Positions 41,798 to 55,500 of a DNA stretch of 64,000 bases are shown here, in pieces. The stretch comes from Channallabes apus (taxonomy: Eukaryota > Chordata > Actinopteri > Siluriformes > Clariidae). Under the pieces are notes generated by a model, which made no database searches, had not been told where the DNA came from, and saw only the letters and a list, made by a program, of their open reading frames with translations. A program made the position numbers and the translations under genes. The DNA lies in NCBI GenBank assembly GCA_030522415.1, contig CM060112.1:5534501-5598500 (forward strand), written 5' to 3'. Numbering within the stretch: the stretch's first letter is position 1; every line of letters begins with the position of its first letter.

Positions 41798-42199
41798 CTG
41801 GCTACATAGTTCCGGTAAGAATTGCAAAACTACTTTCACCCCTGTTAATTACACTAACTCTTGTTTGCTAACTGTCATTCACCAACTCCACCAGTTGCGG
41901 CAGGATATGTGCTATAGCAAAATAACTGGTTATTGAAGAATTGTTGTATAAACACAAATACACATTCAATGTCATGCTGTTCTGCTGTTATCAGCATGGC
42001 CGTGATCATTTCTGTACTCGTGCTGCACCATTGTGCCTACACCTGCATCATAGCCATGCTGATATTCAGTACAACGGCACAACCTCGAGTGTGATATTGC
42101 TTAAATATATAATATATACTGTAACAGTATAATACATCCATTTTCAGCCTCTTTATTGTGGTCATGGTGGTAGGAGATCTGGACCCTACATGGACACAC

Positions 42200-43145
42200 T
42201 GTGAGGGTTGCCCACTAGAGGGCAGTGTTTTTAGTTTGTAGTTTTTGTTTCTAGACCCAGTTTCCCAGAAGCCTCCTCAGTCAGGTGATGTGGCTGCTCA
42301 CCTGAACTGAGGAGGCTCATTAGCTCTGTTATAAATACCTGTTTGTTCTGGGAAACTGGGTCGAGCATTAAAGTGATATAATTTCTGTTTTGTTTTAGTT
42401 TGATTATAGTTGGCCTTTTGGTTTCAGGAGCACTTTAAGTTAAGTTTGTTTATATTGAGATGTCCTTGTCTTTGTGTCTCCTAGCAGGATTAGTCTCTAG
42501 GAGAATTAGCCCTTTGTGTTTACCCTTTTGTGTAAGTAACCCCCATTGCCTGTTTAGTTATTAGTCTGTTTCAATACTAATGAGGGTGATACTAACATGT
42601 CTAGATCTTAGTCCGTCTAGGCTTCGTGTCTGTCTAGTCTCATTGTCTGATTAGCTCTTAGTCTGTTTAGGTACTAACATCTTTAGTCACTAACCTTTAG
42701 AGTTCTTAGTCTGTTTCATACCTAGTCTGCTGTGTACCTTGTCTGTTCAATCCCTTGGGTCTCAGGCTACTAGCCTGTTTAGCCATTAGTCTGATTAGCT
42801 ATGAGCTAGCTTAGCAGCTAATGTGCAGAACAGGTGGTAGACCTAGCCAAGCCTGTCTCGTGTTTGTTTATCCCTTGCATGCATAGTCCCTAATGTTTAG
42901 TCCGTTAGGCTGTTTCGTGTGTCTTGTCTCATCCCCATGTCTGTACTGTATTAGATCGTGTAATCCCGAGTCTGTGTTTTGAGTTCCGTTTGATAGCATG
43001 CTCCATGTTTTTAGCCAACTCTTAGTTCATGTTTTGTTCCTGTTTGGATTTGATTATTAAAGACTCTTTTCTGTTTCACTGCATCCCCTCTGCATTTATG
43101 CCTCAACACCAAGCCCACAGTCCAACATCATAACAGAACGTGACA
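42200..43145 (+). mobile_element. Solo LTR upstream of gene C
   Basis: TG...CA boundaries (tgtgagggtt ... aacgtgaca) and a perfect 5-bp duplication cacac (42195-42199, 43146-43150) define a 946-bp gypsy-type solo LTR. The flanks join to the sequence found uninterrupted before gene B (26026-26082). Confidence 0.88.
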
Positions 43146-43399
43146 CACACAGTATATCCATATTATAAAATGCAGCATAAATATTATAGAGGGTGATTAT
43201 TTTTTTAGGAAGAATGACGATTCATCTGAATTAAACAACAAATAATTTGATCATCGTTTTTAATTAAATTTTATTTTTATTATGTGTGTTTGAAGTGATG
43301 AACAGGCACTAGTAATTTTCAGATAAACTTTTGGAACTCTGTTTATGCACACACACAAGTTACACTACAGTTACCACTTAACAAAGTCATGTGTGAAAT

Positions 43400-43552
43400 T
43401 TCTCTCATTTCACATTTCACACTTTTTTTTTTTTTTTTTTAAATCGTTTGCAACTTTCTCACACACAAGAAAAGGAAGTAGTCATTGCAAGCGAGAAAGA
43501 CTCAGGGTAAGACTCGGGACTTTTCGATGTGGAGCTTAAATGTGAACTGAAG
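43400..43552 (+). promoter_or_regulatory. Gene C promoter-proximal region with Ets/PU.1-like site
   Basis: aaaaggaagt at 43470-43479, preceded by a T tract, copies the arrangement before gene B. Confidence 0.4.
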
Positions 43553-43592
43553 ATGAAGATCCTCCTCATCTTCACCCTCTGTCTGATCTCAG
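43553..43592 (+). CDS. Gene C exon 1: signal peptide
   Basis: Same residues as genes A and B, donor gtaaag, phase 1. Confidence 0.88.
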
Positions 43593-46500
43593 GTAAAGAA
43601 ATGCACTTCAGAATGCACCTCACTCTCAGCAGTAGTGTTACATGAAAGAAAGTTTTACTCAAATTGATTGAGTTTGGTGTTTTGATAGATGGGGGAGATT
43701 CCAAGAAAGTACCAGGATTATCAGGAGAAGGAATCAAGTGCAAGTGTGATACAAAATGCAAAAAAGAGGAAAAACTGTTCTGTAAGGGTATAACACCAAA
43801 CTGTTCTGACCAAATAAATATAAGAAAAAGTTCAACAAGAGTCTCACTAATTGACGACAAAACATCTGCAGAGATCAAGGTGATCGGACAGCTCAGTGCA
43901 TATAACAATGGGACGTATTACTGTGTGGTTGGTAGCGATCCATGTACAAACATTTCCACAGCAGTGAAACTGAAGATAAAGGAAGGTGAGTTTCACACCA
44001 ATGCCTTCTGTTCATACTCATGGACTTTAAACATCAGTATTCAAAATTAATTTTAACAGTAAACGGTCAATCAGTGCACAAGTGAATTCTTTAATGAACA
44101 ATTCTTTCTAATTACTGTAAGTGATCATTTTATTTGCTGTTTCATTAGATAAATAAAACCCTTAAGAATGTCCAGTGAAAAAAAAGAGAACACCCCAGGT
44201 TTTTCTAAAAATGTATACTTAGTTATTTTTATTAAGTAAACTTCAAGTGTAGTCCACAAGTATATTTTATGTAGTAAGAACACTAATATCAACATGCTAG
44301 TAGTACTCTTGTAAATGTACTATTTCAATACTTCCTGGGACTAAATCAACTCGCTTTTTAGTTTATAAACTTATGGCGCTTTTCCACTGCATATGACGGC
44401 ACAGCACGGTTCTGTACAGCTCACTTTGGTTCGGCTCGGTTTGCACTTCCACTGCAGTTTACTAACACTTTAGAGTGGGCGGGATTATTCACGTGTCGTT
44501 ATAGTTGCGCCGCCTCTACTGCCGTGACATCATCGTAAACGCGCCACAAACAATCACACAACAATGGAGCATATCGACGGCATGGTGTTCTTCATTCTCG
44601 GCATGTGGGCATGTGGATGTTTTTAACAGCGAGACGAAGGAGTTTGTTTCAAAAGAGGCTGATAGCAGCCAAAGAAAATTTTTGGTTAATACAAAAAGGT
44701 GCGTCCGATCCTTCTCTGGCTGTTCTAAATATAGCGGTTCTGTTGTGTCTCGTGTCGCAAGTTCAGTGCCGTAGTAATGACGATTTTCTCCGGCCAATCA
44801 GTGACCAGCAGAGTTTACACGTCACGTTTTGGTAACGGTTCGGCGCGCTCGGAACCTCAGCTGAGGTGGTACTAAAAAAAGGACCAGGTACCAGGTACTG
44901 TTCCCAGTGGAAAACCCCCAAAAGTGAGCTGTACTGAACCGTGCCGTGCCGTACTATGCAGTGGAAAAGCGCCATTATACATTGAAGTATACTTCGTGTG
45001 TTTTTATTAACTTTTATTTTGCCCTGCAACTAGGTGGCACAGTGGCGTAGTGATTAGCACTGTAGCCTCGCACCTCCAGGGTTAAGGGTTTGATTTCCAC
45101 CTCAGGTCTGTGAAGTTTGCATGTTCTCTCTGTGCTCCGGTTTCCTTCCACAGTTCAAAGACCAGCAGAGACAGATGATTGGCCTTCTCAAATTGCCTGT
45201 AGTGTGTGAATGAGTATGTGTGTGATAGATTGGCAGCCCATCCAGGAAGTATCCCGCTTGCAAGTATAGTCCCCATGTATACTTCGTTATAGGTACTATT
45301 ACCAAAATAAACAAAAAATGCTTGAAATATTTCACTTAACATGTAATGAATCTAGAATATATGAGAGTTTCATGTTTTTTAATTTAAAAATAAAAAATGT
45401 TTGCTTATAATATCAGCCAATAGGAATTAAGTCTGTTGCGATACTTTCACACTTTGGAAGAGTTGACTTAAATTTTTAAGTTGAAATTAATTATTTCATT
45501 TAGCTGTTTCCATGTGTAAGATTTATGTTGGCATGGTGGTGTTGTGTTTAGCCCTGTGGCCTCGCACCTCCAAGGGTTTGAGTCCCACCTTTGGGCCTGT
45601 CTGTATGTGTTGCATGTCCTCCCTGTTCTTAGTGGGGTTCCTCCAGGTAATTTTATTTCTTCCCACAGTCCAAAAACATGTGGGTTAGGTTAACTGACAT
45701 TTCCTAATTTCATGTAGGGTGTGATTGAGTGTGTTTATGCGTGCATGCTCATGTGCACTGCAAAGGATTTCTAACCCTGTACAGCAGGTGTGCGCAAACA
45801 GTCGATCGCGGTCATCCAGTCGATCGCGAGAGTAAACTGCCTTCTGGTTTGTCCTTTCTCTTTTGTCCTTTCTCTTTGACTGGTAGATCTCGGCACACTG
45901 ACAAATTAAAAAGTAGATCTTTGTTCAAAAAAGGTTGGGCACACCTGCTGTACAGGATAAGCAGGATAGAGGATAAGTAGGTGGGAGAGACATAAATTTC
46001 AGTTCCACCCATATACTCTTTACTTTATTCCACCCCAAACTACAAGACAAATAGCTGTGAAATTTCTCAGGCAATGCTTAAGTATATGCCAAAGTATTCC
46101 TAAACGTTTCGGCATACTTGTCAGTTTAAGCGAAGTATACTTAAGTATATTTTTGTTATATTCTGTATATCTGTATTATATTTTATATATTTAATAAATA
46201 AACTGAAGATAAGTAAACTGAAAGAATACTAATGTACAGTAGAACCTCGGATTGCGAGTAACCTGGTTTGCGAGCATTCCACAAGTTGAGCAACGTTAAA
46301 AAAAATGTCACATGTCACATAATACGCGATGATATATGGTAATCTTATATCAAAACCTGCTCGTTTATTAACACACTTCTTCTTATAAATGCGCTTCTTG
46401 TTTTGACGCAGAGAGTCACATGATTAGAACTGAGATTAGAATTGCAAAATATGTCACATCTTTAAGAACAGTTTTATTAACAAAATATAAGCTTAATTAA

Positions 46501-49500
46501 ATCAACTTGGAGTCATCAAAACAAAACACATGCATTTAAATATTTAAATACATTTAAATAAGAATCATCGCTAATGACACTCAAGCGCGCGCACACACTA
46601 ATGGAATCAGTGCTGTAAGGTAAAAATAAAACAAATTAACTTGCACTTTACCTTTAAAAAGAATCATGACAGAGCAGTGTTTCCATTAGAGGGTGTGCGG
46701 GCGCGCGTGTGCGTGTGTGAAGGCGAGAGGAGGAGGGAAGGAGCTTGCTGTCCAATGATGCGTGCGCACACACCCTAATGGAATCAGTGCAGTCTGATAG
46801 ATAGAGAGAGAAAAAGGATCTTTAACCTCTCTAATGAGACTTGCATTTCCTTTACCTAATTTCACAAATGCAAACACAAGATAAAATATGTTTTACGCGC
46901 ACACATGTGGCCACAGTGTTATAGTAAAAAGTACACGCGTGCACAGAAGTTTATTATACCAGTGAGAGACACGTACTAAGACAGAGCATGTAAGACTTTA
47001 CCCACAATTCCACAGCACAAGAGAGAGAAGAACAATTGGCTCAGTTGTAATCATGTGATGCTCGGTGTCAAAACAAGAATAACATGCGTGCTAGATGATG
47101 CTTGGTACTCATAAATCAAGACCTGCTCGTATTTGAAGAAAAACTAATTCTCTTCTTGCGGAACGCTTGCAAGCCGTGTTACTCACAATCTGAGGTTCCA
47201 CTATACTATTATGGCAATCTAAACAAAAACAGGAATAAAGTACAAAAGAAACAGTAAATGATATAGCAGTCATATAGCATTGTATTGCAAGAACAGTAGG
47301 AGCTGAAGACAAAAGAGCATGCATTTGCATAGAATACATCTTTACTAAAACATTCCTAAATTAGGCCCATAATTTGCATGTTTATCTTTTGCTTTTAACA
47401 GGAGTTATGGTCTCTAGCAATGTGACTGCGTATGCTGGGACAAGAAGCAACATTAAGTGCAAATATGAGAATGAATATAAGTCCAATCCTAAATCTTTCT
47501 ATAAGGTCGACACAGATCAGTGGTGTTTTAGACAAATAATAATAAAAATACCACAACCAAAGAGTGAATGGGCACATGATGGGCAATTCTCAATTCATGA
47601 CAACAGAAGTGCAGAATTCTTCAGTGTGTTTATCAAAGAGCTGACTGTGGAGGACACTGGAATATACGCGTGTGCTGTTGATTTGTCTGATGAAATAGAG
47701 ATCCTCACAATAGTGAAGCTGAATGTTACAAAAGGTGAGTAACTAATACACAAGCATGTGAATCTGAACATTATACCTGAACATACTGTATATGTGTTAA
47801 ACTTTCTCTAATCAGAGAAACATACTGATGCATTTCATATTAGCTTTGTTGTAGGATGATGTAGATAGGTCTGTGGTCTTTATTTGTCTTTGCTCCATGA
47901 GTTTAACACTAGAACAGAATGTATTATATTTACACAGTTACCATGCTACTGTCTCAGAATGTGATGTAATTAATGTATCATATATACAGTAAACTGATCT
48001 GATTGCTTGTGCTGTACAGACCTGCCCAATCAGGAGCCCATTAAAAAGACCATTTATGTAGGAGAAGATCTGAATGTCAGCTGTAAATACCCAGAATCCC
48101 ACAGGAATGACGCCAAGTTTCTCTGCAAGAGGCCTAAGATTGCTGCTTGTTCTTATACTGTAACAGTTAAAGAAAATAGAAAATATATAGATATCTGGAA
48201 TTTCTCTTTGAATGATGACAGAGAAAAACAAATCTTCCGTGTGAGATTTAAACATGTGACTGAGCAGGACTCTGGTGAATACTGGTGTGGAGCTGAAGTC
48301 AACTGGACATCTGATCATGGATACAAGGTTTATTTCACAAAGATCATGCTGACAGTTACTAGTAAGTTTGTATGAATGTCTTTCACATTTTGTCATTTCC
48401 GACACTTGTTAAATAAACCCATAATTGCTTGTATACTGGGAAAGAGGCTAGCTATGAAGAAGTGGGACACTGAGAGGACTGAAGAGAGTAGACAGGAGTA
48501 CAGGGAGATGCACCGTAAGGTGAAGGTAGAAGTGGGCCAAACAAAGAGCATATGAGGACTTGTATGCTAGGCTGGACAGTAAGGAGGGAGAGGTGGATCT
48601 GTACAGGTTGGCGAGGCAAAGATATAGAGATGGGAAGAATGTGCAGCAGGTTAGAGTGATTAAAGATAGAGATGGAAATGTACTGACAGATGCCAGGTGG
48701 GTGATGGGAAGATGGAAGGGGTACTTTGAGGAGTTGATGAATGAGGAAAAAGAAAGAGAACAAAGAGTAGAAGAGGTGACTGTTGTGGAGCAGGAAGTAG
48801 CAAATATTAGTAAAAGTGAGGTGAGAAGGGCATGGAAGAGGATGAAGAGTGGAAAGGCTGTTGGTCCTGATGACATACCTGTGGAGGTATGGAAGTGCTT
48901 AGTAGAGGTGGCAGTAGAGTTTCTGACTAGTTTGTTTAATGAGATCTTGGAGAGTGAGAGGATTCCAGAGGAATGGAGGAGAAGTGTATTGGTGCCAATT
49001 TTTAAGAACAAGGGAGATGTGCAGAGCTGTGGCAATTACAGAGGTATAAAGTTAATGAGCCATACAATGAAGCTGTGGGAAAGAGTAGTGGAAGCTATGT
49101 TAAGGGCAGAGGTGAGAATTTGTGAGCAGCAATATGGTTTTATGCCTAGAAAGAGTACATCAGATGCAGTATTTAGTTTGAGGATGCTGGTGGAGAAGTA
49201 CAGAGAAGGTAATAAAGAGTTGCATTGTGTCTTTGTAGAGTTAGAGAAAGCGTACGACAGGGTGCCGAGAGAGGAGCTGTGGTGTTGTATGAGGAAATCT
49301 GGAGTGGCCGAGAAGTATGTTAGAGTGGTGCAGGACATGTATGAGAGCTGTAAGACAGTGGTAAGATGTGCTGTAGGTGTGACAGAAGAGTTCAAGGTGG
49401 ATGTGGGTCTGCATCAAGGATCGGTTCTAAGCCCCTTTTCGTTTGCTCTAGTGATGGACAGGATGACAGATGACGTTAGACAGGAGTCTCCATGGACTAT

Positions 49501-52500
49501 GATGTTTGCAGATGACATTGTGCTTTGTAGCGAGAGCAGGGAACAGGTGGAGGAAAATTTGGAGAGGTGGAGGTACGCTCTGGAAAACAGAGGAATGAAG
49601 GTTAGCCGCAGCAAGCGGAATACATGTGTGTGAATGAGAGGGACCCAAGAGGAACAGTGAGGCTACAGGGAGCAGAGGTAAAGAAGGTGCAGGATTTTAA
49701 GTACTTAGGGTCAACGGTCGAGAGCAATGGAGAGTGTTCAAAGGAGGTGAAGAGACGAGTACAGGCAGGTTGGAATGGGTGGAGAAAAGTGTCAGGTGTG
49801 TTGTGCGATAAAAGAGTATCAGCGAGAATGAAAGGAGGTTCTCTTTGGGAGTGACAAGGATGGATAGGATCAAGAATGAGTTCATCAGAGGGACAACCCA
49901 TGTTAGATGTTTTGGAGATAACGTCAGAGAGGCCAGATTGAGGTGGTTTGGACATGTTCAGAGGAGAGAGTGTGAATATATCGGTAGAAGGATGCTGAGG
50001 TTGGAACTGCCAGGCAGGAGGTCTAGAGGAAGACCAAAGAGGAGATTTATGGATGCAGTGAGAGAGGACATGAAGTTAGTTGGTGTGAGAGAAGAGGATG
50101 CATAGGATAGGGTTAGATGGAGGCAGATGATTCGCTGTGGCGACCCCTGAAAGGGAACAGCCGAAAGACAAAGAAGAAGAAGAAGAAGAATTGCTTAGAA
50201 CTATTTATGTCACATCCTCTACATCATCTATGAATTGACTATCGCATTAACTAAATTAAGATGTTTTTACCAATCACCTAGCACTTCACTATGAACCACA
50301 CTGTAAGGGACTGCCCCTAGAGGGCACTGTGGTCGTCATTAATTTTTGTTTGTAGTTTTGTTGGAAGACCCAGTTTCCCAGAAGGCACCTCGGTCAGGTG
50401 AGGAAGGAGCTCACCTATGCCGAGGCAGCCAATTAGAGACGTTATAAAAAGCTGTTAGTGCTGGGAAACTGGGTCGAGCATTAATACTGTCTAATGCTTT
50501 GTTTTGATTAGATTCAGATTTATGTTGAGCTGGCTCTGAAGGCTTGTTTTCTGTGTTGAATGTACTTAAGTGTATTTTTGGTTTTACCTGTGTATTGTGG
50601 AGTGTGATTATTGTCTTATTGTTTCCACTTACTCCTGTTTGTTTTTCCCTCGTGTCTCTAGTGCCTCTTCCTGTCGTTAGTTAAAGCTCTAAGCGTGCAT
50701 GCTCTACGAGTGTGTGTGTGTGTGTTGCTCGTAGGAGCGCAGGTGTGCGTGTGTCGCTCATAGGAGCGTGGATGTGAGGTACGCCGCTCGTAGGAGCGCA
50801 GGTGTGCGTGTGTCGCACATTAAAGCTTGTGTCACAACATAGCGCTGTTGTTAAGTGTCCTTGGTATTAGAGCCTATCAAGTTGTCTATCAAGCCTGTTT
50901 TATGACCTAGAGCTACCCTTGTGTGTGTTACAGATATGATTCCCAGTACTTCCGTAATGTGCGTTATGCTGAAAGAGCCAGTGTTTTGTTTGTTTGGTTG
51001 GAGTACGGTTTGTTTGTTTTAAATAAAAGACTCTTTAAGTTATAAAACCCTCTGCGTTTATGCCTGCCCTTCTTAAGCCCACGGCGTTAACAACAGCCCG
51101 TCACAGATTACAGACTATATAGCAATATACAGTATGGCAAGATATACCAATTTTTGATTATTTCCTCCACCTCCTACAGAATATAAGAGGTTTTTACAGG
51201 CACTCCAGCAGTAATGTCTTAAAGCTATCCACAGCAACACAAAACAAGATATTTTGCGAAGTTTTGGACTTTATTGTCCTTTATGAAGAGGCACCATACA
51301 CCTATGATTTTTTTAACAACTTAACAGTTTTCAACAGTTTAATCCTACTGTGCTTGTTTTATGTTATTTCTTGCATTACTTTTCTTTCAGAGTATTCACC
51401 ACCAGTATATACCACTGTGATCATCGTATGTGAGTGTGTGCTGATGCTTCTGATTGGAATATTATTTTTCATTGTGACTCTCCATATGAGACACAAGCTG
51501 CAAGGTACACACACACACACGCAAATTACTAACTTATGATTCTGTTTTCCACATTCTAAACCCCCCGATAACGTCTTACAGTATGTACAATATGTGCACA
51601 AATGCGGAGACTTTAACCAGGCACAAGGTCCAATACTGTAAGTACATTGACGCTTCTTTGGAGTAGATTTTTTGATAATGTAGACTTTTTTAAAGCTGTG
51701 GTCAACTCCTGTTTTCTAAGTGTATCTTGTCAGAGTTTGACTTCCTATATGTTGCTATGTATTGTGGTTTACAAAATGACAGGAAATGATTACTGCTTCT
51801 GTCCCTTCTTTAATCTTACACTGCACACTACATTCATGCTCAACCATTTTCTTTGTGATAGAGTTTCTGTACAGATATTTAGACAGAAGTAGGTTTGTCC
51901 CTTCATTTGCTACACATTTACTACAGCTATAAGCACTCACAGGTTAGTAAATCTTTAATTAGGCATGGCTTTCATTGTGGTTCTCATAGACCCAGATGAT
52001 GTGTGGCCTTCCATTCACTTTTGCAACACAACCCTCTAATAATAATAATAATAATAATAATAACAATAATAATAATAATCTTTTCATCTGTCAACCTGGA
52101 ATCTTATGATTTTAAGAATTCAGTAATATCCACCATAGTCATACAACCATGAGTGGAACCATCCTGCCCATGTTACACTGGATTGTCCCCCCCCCCCCCC
52201 CCCATCATTTTGGGTCTCGATAAAGTGACCCTCACTCCCAATGCTTCCCTCACCAGTGCCTGGGATGACCCACAGGCAGACCTCTTTAATCAGATGAGTG
52301 ATTAGATGTGAGACCCACGGCCAGTAAATCTACCCCTGTAGGTTTTTGTTACAGGTTTATTCTGCACTATTTCTATGTCTATGAAAAAAAGTATTGACTA
52401 GTGCTGAATTTAACTTCTAGTAATGATTAGGAGTGCAGTATTGCTTTGTATTCAAGGTTGAGTTACACTGTGATGATACTTTACGAAATTTACAAAGTGA

Positions 52501-55500
52501 AAGGGAGATTTTCGGGCTGTGTTTTTGTCAAAGTTTTATGCAGAAATCAATTTAAAAATTTTATTTATTACCAGTGTGTACTGGCTGATACTTACTTCAT
52601 TTTTGTATGATACACTGGCTTTCATAAACACATTGTAAGACTTCTGCTCACATAACCCACATTAATTTATTGGATAAATGTATACACCAGGATAAAGTGG
52701 TATAGAAGATGAATGAATGAAATGTATACACTTAACAGAACAATATTAATGAAATTCATATGAAAATACAGAACTTTTTGTGGTATATAGAGAACATGAC
52801 ACAGAAAACTTGATAGCATGCAGCCTTTCTCTCAGTGTCTAGCAACAACCAATATTGTGTCATGATGTCACCGCACCAGCCAATGGAAGCAGCAGGTATG
52901 ACCGGTCTATCCTTCTAGATGTGAAATGTACAGCATCCCTGCCGCCATTTTGAAAGTGTTCCAAATAATTCAGGAACGCTTAAACAAGTAAGCAGTGGAC
53001 GCTTCTTGTAACAGCATGAAACAATAATGGCTACGACTCTGTATTGTCCATTGCTTACAATTTTTTTGAAGACCAGTGATTAAGTATACGGACCTTTTGT
53101 TGAGGATAAAAAGTTTGTAGAAATAGGTGATAGGTTAAAGATAAGAATAATCTGGGCCCGGTTTCTCGAAAGCTTCTTATCGCTAAGTAGTTCTTAAGTT
53201 GTACCTTAACCTCTCTCTTAACGTTATGGCGCATTTCCCGAAACGTTCTTACACTAAGTATCTCTTAGCTAAGTCACACGTTCGTAAGGTTGGTCTGGAC
53301 CAACCTTAACTCATTCTTAGCGTAGTTTCAGCTCAAGACACTAGTCGCCGCCACTGAGCAGCAGTCTTTATAAATCAGCGGTGTATGCAAACACATTATG
53401 GCATGTAATCAAAGTCGTATTAATGATGGAATATACTGTAGACCTGTTGAAGAATGTTATTTTATTTGATATCAGAACTAATAGAGTGACTTTTCTCTCT
53501 TTTCTCTTCTCAATTTCTCTAAAATATTCAATAAAAATAAATCTCTTCCAGATTTCTCTCAGATATTCATTGAATGTAACACATTTTTTTAGTAAACGTA
53601 AAACAGTTTTCCTTAAAATTATTTAATTTAGCTTAAAATATTTATGCTGAATACATTATATTTTTGACAGTTAATATTAAATCCAACACAATAAAAGACT
53701 TGATTTAATTTATAATTAAATATATATATTCTCTTACATTTAAATAATTTATTCTGTTTCTTACTCTTACTACTTATTATAGTAGTAAAATTTACTTAAA
53801 TATATTAGGTGTCACTTTGTTGCCATAATTTTTTTGAGTAAACCCTAGGTCAGATTTTTTACAGTGCAGCTGCTCTCTGCTTTTGGTTTAAAATAGGTTT
53901 CATTGATCATTATCCATAACTTTATGGACTTTTCTTTATGGACACGTTTTATTTTTATGAAATTTCATTTAGTTAAATGAGAAAATAACCTTGGGAGTTT
54001 CCCCGCATCCATTAATTTTTCTGAGTGATTGTAATCCTTAATACCCCTACAGTATTCACTTATGCGGTTTGACTCGCTGTGAGATGCGGTGTTATACCCC
54101 TATCTCACCTGCGCGATCTCGCGCTGTGGCCGTAAGCAGGGTTCATCATGATTCACCCCGAGTTTTTGTGCTGTGATTACGTTTCCATCTTTCCGCGTGT
54201 AAAACATTTAATTTTTTTGCTGGTCCTCGCGGAAGCTTGCAGAACTTCGCGGAACGTTAAAGGAACGTCGCGGGCAATTGCGGCAGCTCACGGAGATGAG
54301 TCAGGCCACACAGGTGAGAGAGGGGTATTAGGCACCATGATCCGCCTCGAGTGACCGGCGCCCAACGGTCCGCAAAGATCTACAAGGTCTGCGAGCTTCC
54401 GCATGTTAAACATGAATAATTTTTTCTGCGTGGTAAAATGGAAACGTAACCACGGCACCAAAACTCGCACTGAATTATGATGAACCGCACTTACGGCCCC
54501 TGCGCGAAACCGCGTAGGTGAGATAGGGATATTACCTCCACTCTTTCATCTCATCGTATTCATTCCATAAGTGTGCTATACAACCCCAACAACTGACATA
54601 CTTTACATTGTTTCTGAAGCTGGCGAAGAGTGTTATCAGCTGTTTGTCAATTAGCTATGATTGTAAACCCGGTTCGTTTCACAACCACAGGTTACATGAA
54701 AATATTAGCGACAGTTTGGTGATTTAATTTATATATTTGTCTATTATGGCATGTTATTGATAAGTTAACCCATGTCGAAGTAAACGCTATTAAAAGAATT
54801 TAGTGCAATGTTTAATTTGCATAGAAAGTGCCGTCTTTCTTAACACTGTCACGCAAAAAGAGTGAAAAATCGATTCCTGAGCAACCGAGGTCAGCTAAAT
54901 CAGGACCGTCACTGTAGACAGCGCCTTGTAACGTTGGCGTAAGAGGCAGCAACTTAAGAAGACTCCTAAGAGACAGTTCAAGAAATACACTTAGAAAAGT
55001 TATCAATTAAGTTAAGATATATCTTAAGAGTCTTCTTAGCGCGCGAATAGTGTGCGTTATCAAGAAACCGTGTCCTGATCAGTTTGAATGTAATCAGTGA
55101 TATTATTATTTCTGTCATGCTCTCAGTGCGCCGCGCTGATCAAGAACCTTCCTTCTTTTGACATTGACATTTCCTCTCTCACGCTGTCATGCGCTTCACC
55201 ACGCTGGCTTGTTTTCCCACGCTGTCATCTCTCCTCACATGCCCCCGTACCGCCCCGCCGGCACACCTGTTTCTCATCTGGCGCTGATTTCTTCCGGCTT
55301 ATAAGGAGGCGCAGCGCGTGAGCTCGCTGTTGGATTATTGTGTATTTTTGCCGCAGTTTTCTCGCATTTCAGTTCATGATTTTTTCACGTTACCGACCTC
55401 GCTTTGTTTCTCGTTTTTTGTCTCTCGTCTCACGTTTTGGATTATCACGGCACTCGGATTTAACGGCTTCGAACTTTCACTTTCGTTTCTCGACTACGGC

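Noticed and set aside
44505..44835. Overlapping ORFs of 76-93 codons
   Set aside because: They fall wholly inside the Harbinger-like MITE and resemble no protein.
47938..48405. A 155-codon minus-strand ORF, also seen at 31498-31965 and 15971-16357
   Set aside because: Antisense of the Ig3 exons; it is kept open because the coding strand is conserved.
48448..49955. Long minus-strand Ser/Leu-rich ORFs
   Set aside because: They are antisense shadows of the RTE-like reverse transcriptase.
50700..50830. CRISPR-like or satellite repeat (gctcgtaggagcgcaggtgtgcgtgtg units)
   Set aside because: Only a few imperfect GT-rich units inside a solo LTR; this is minisatellite variation in a eukaryotic LTR.
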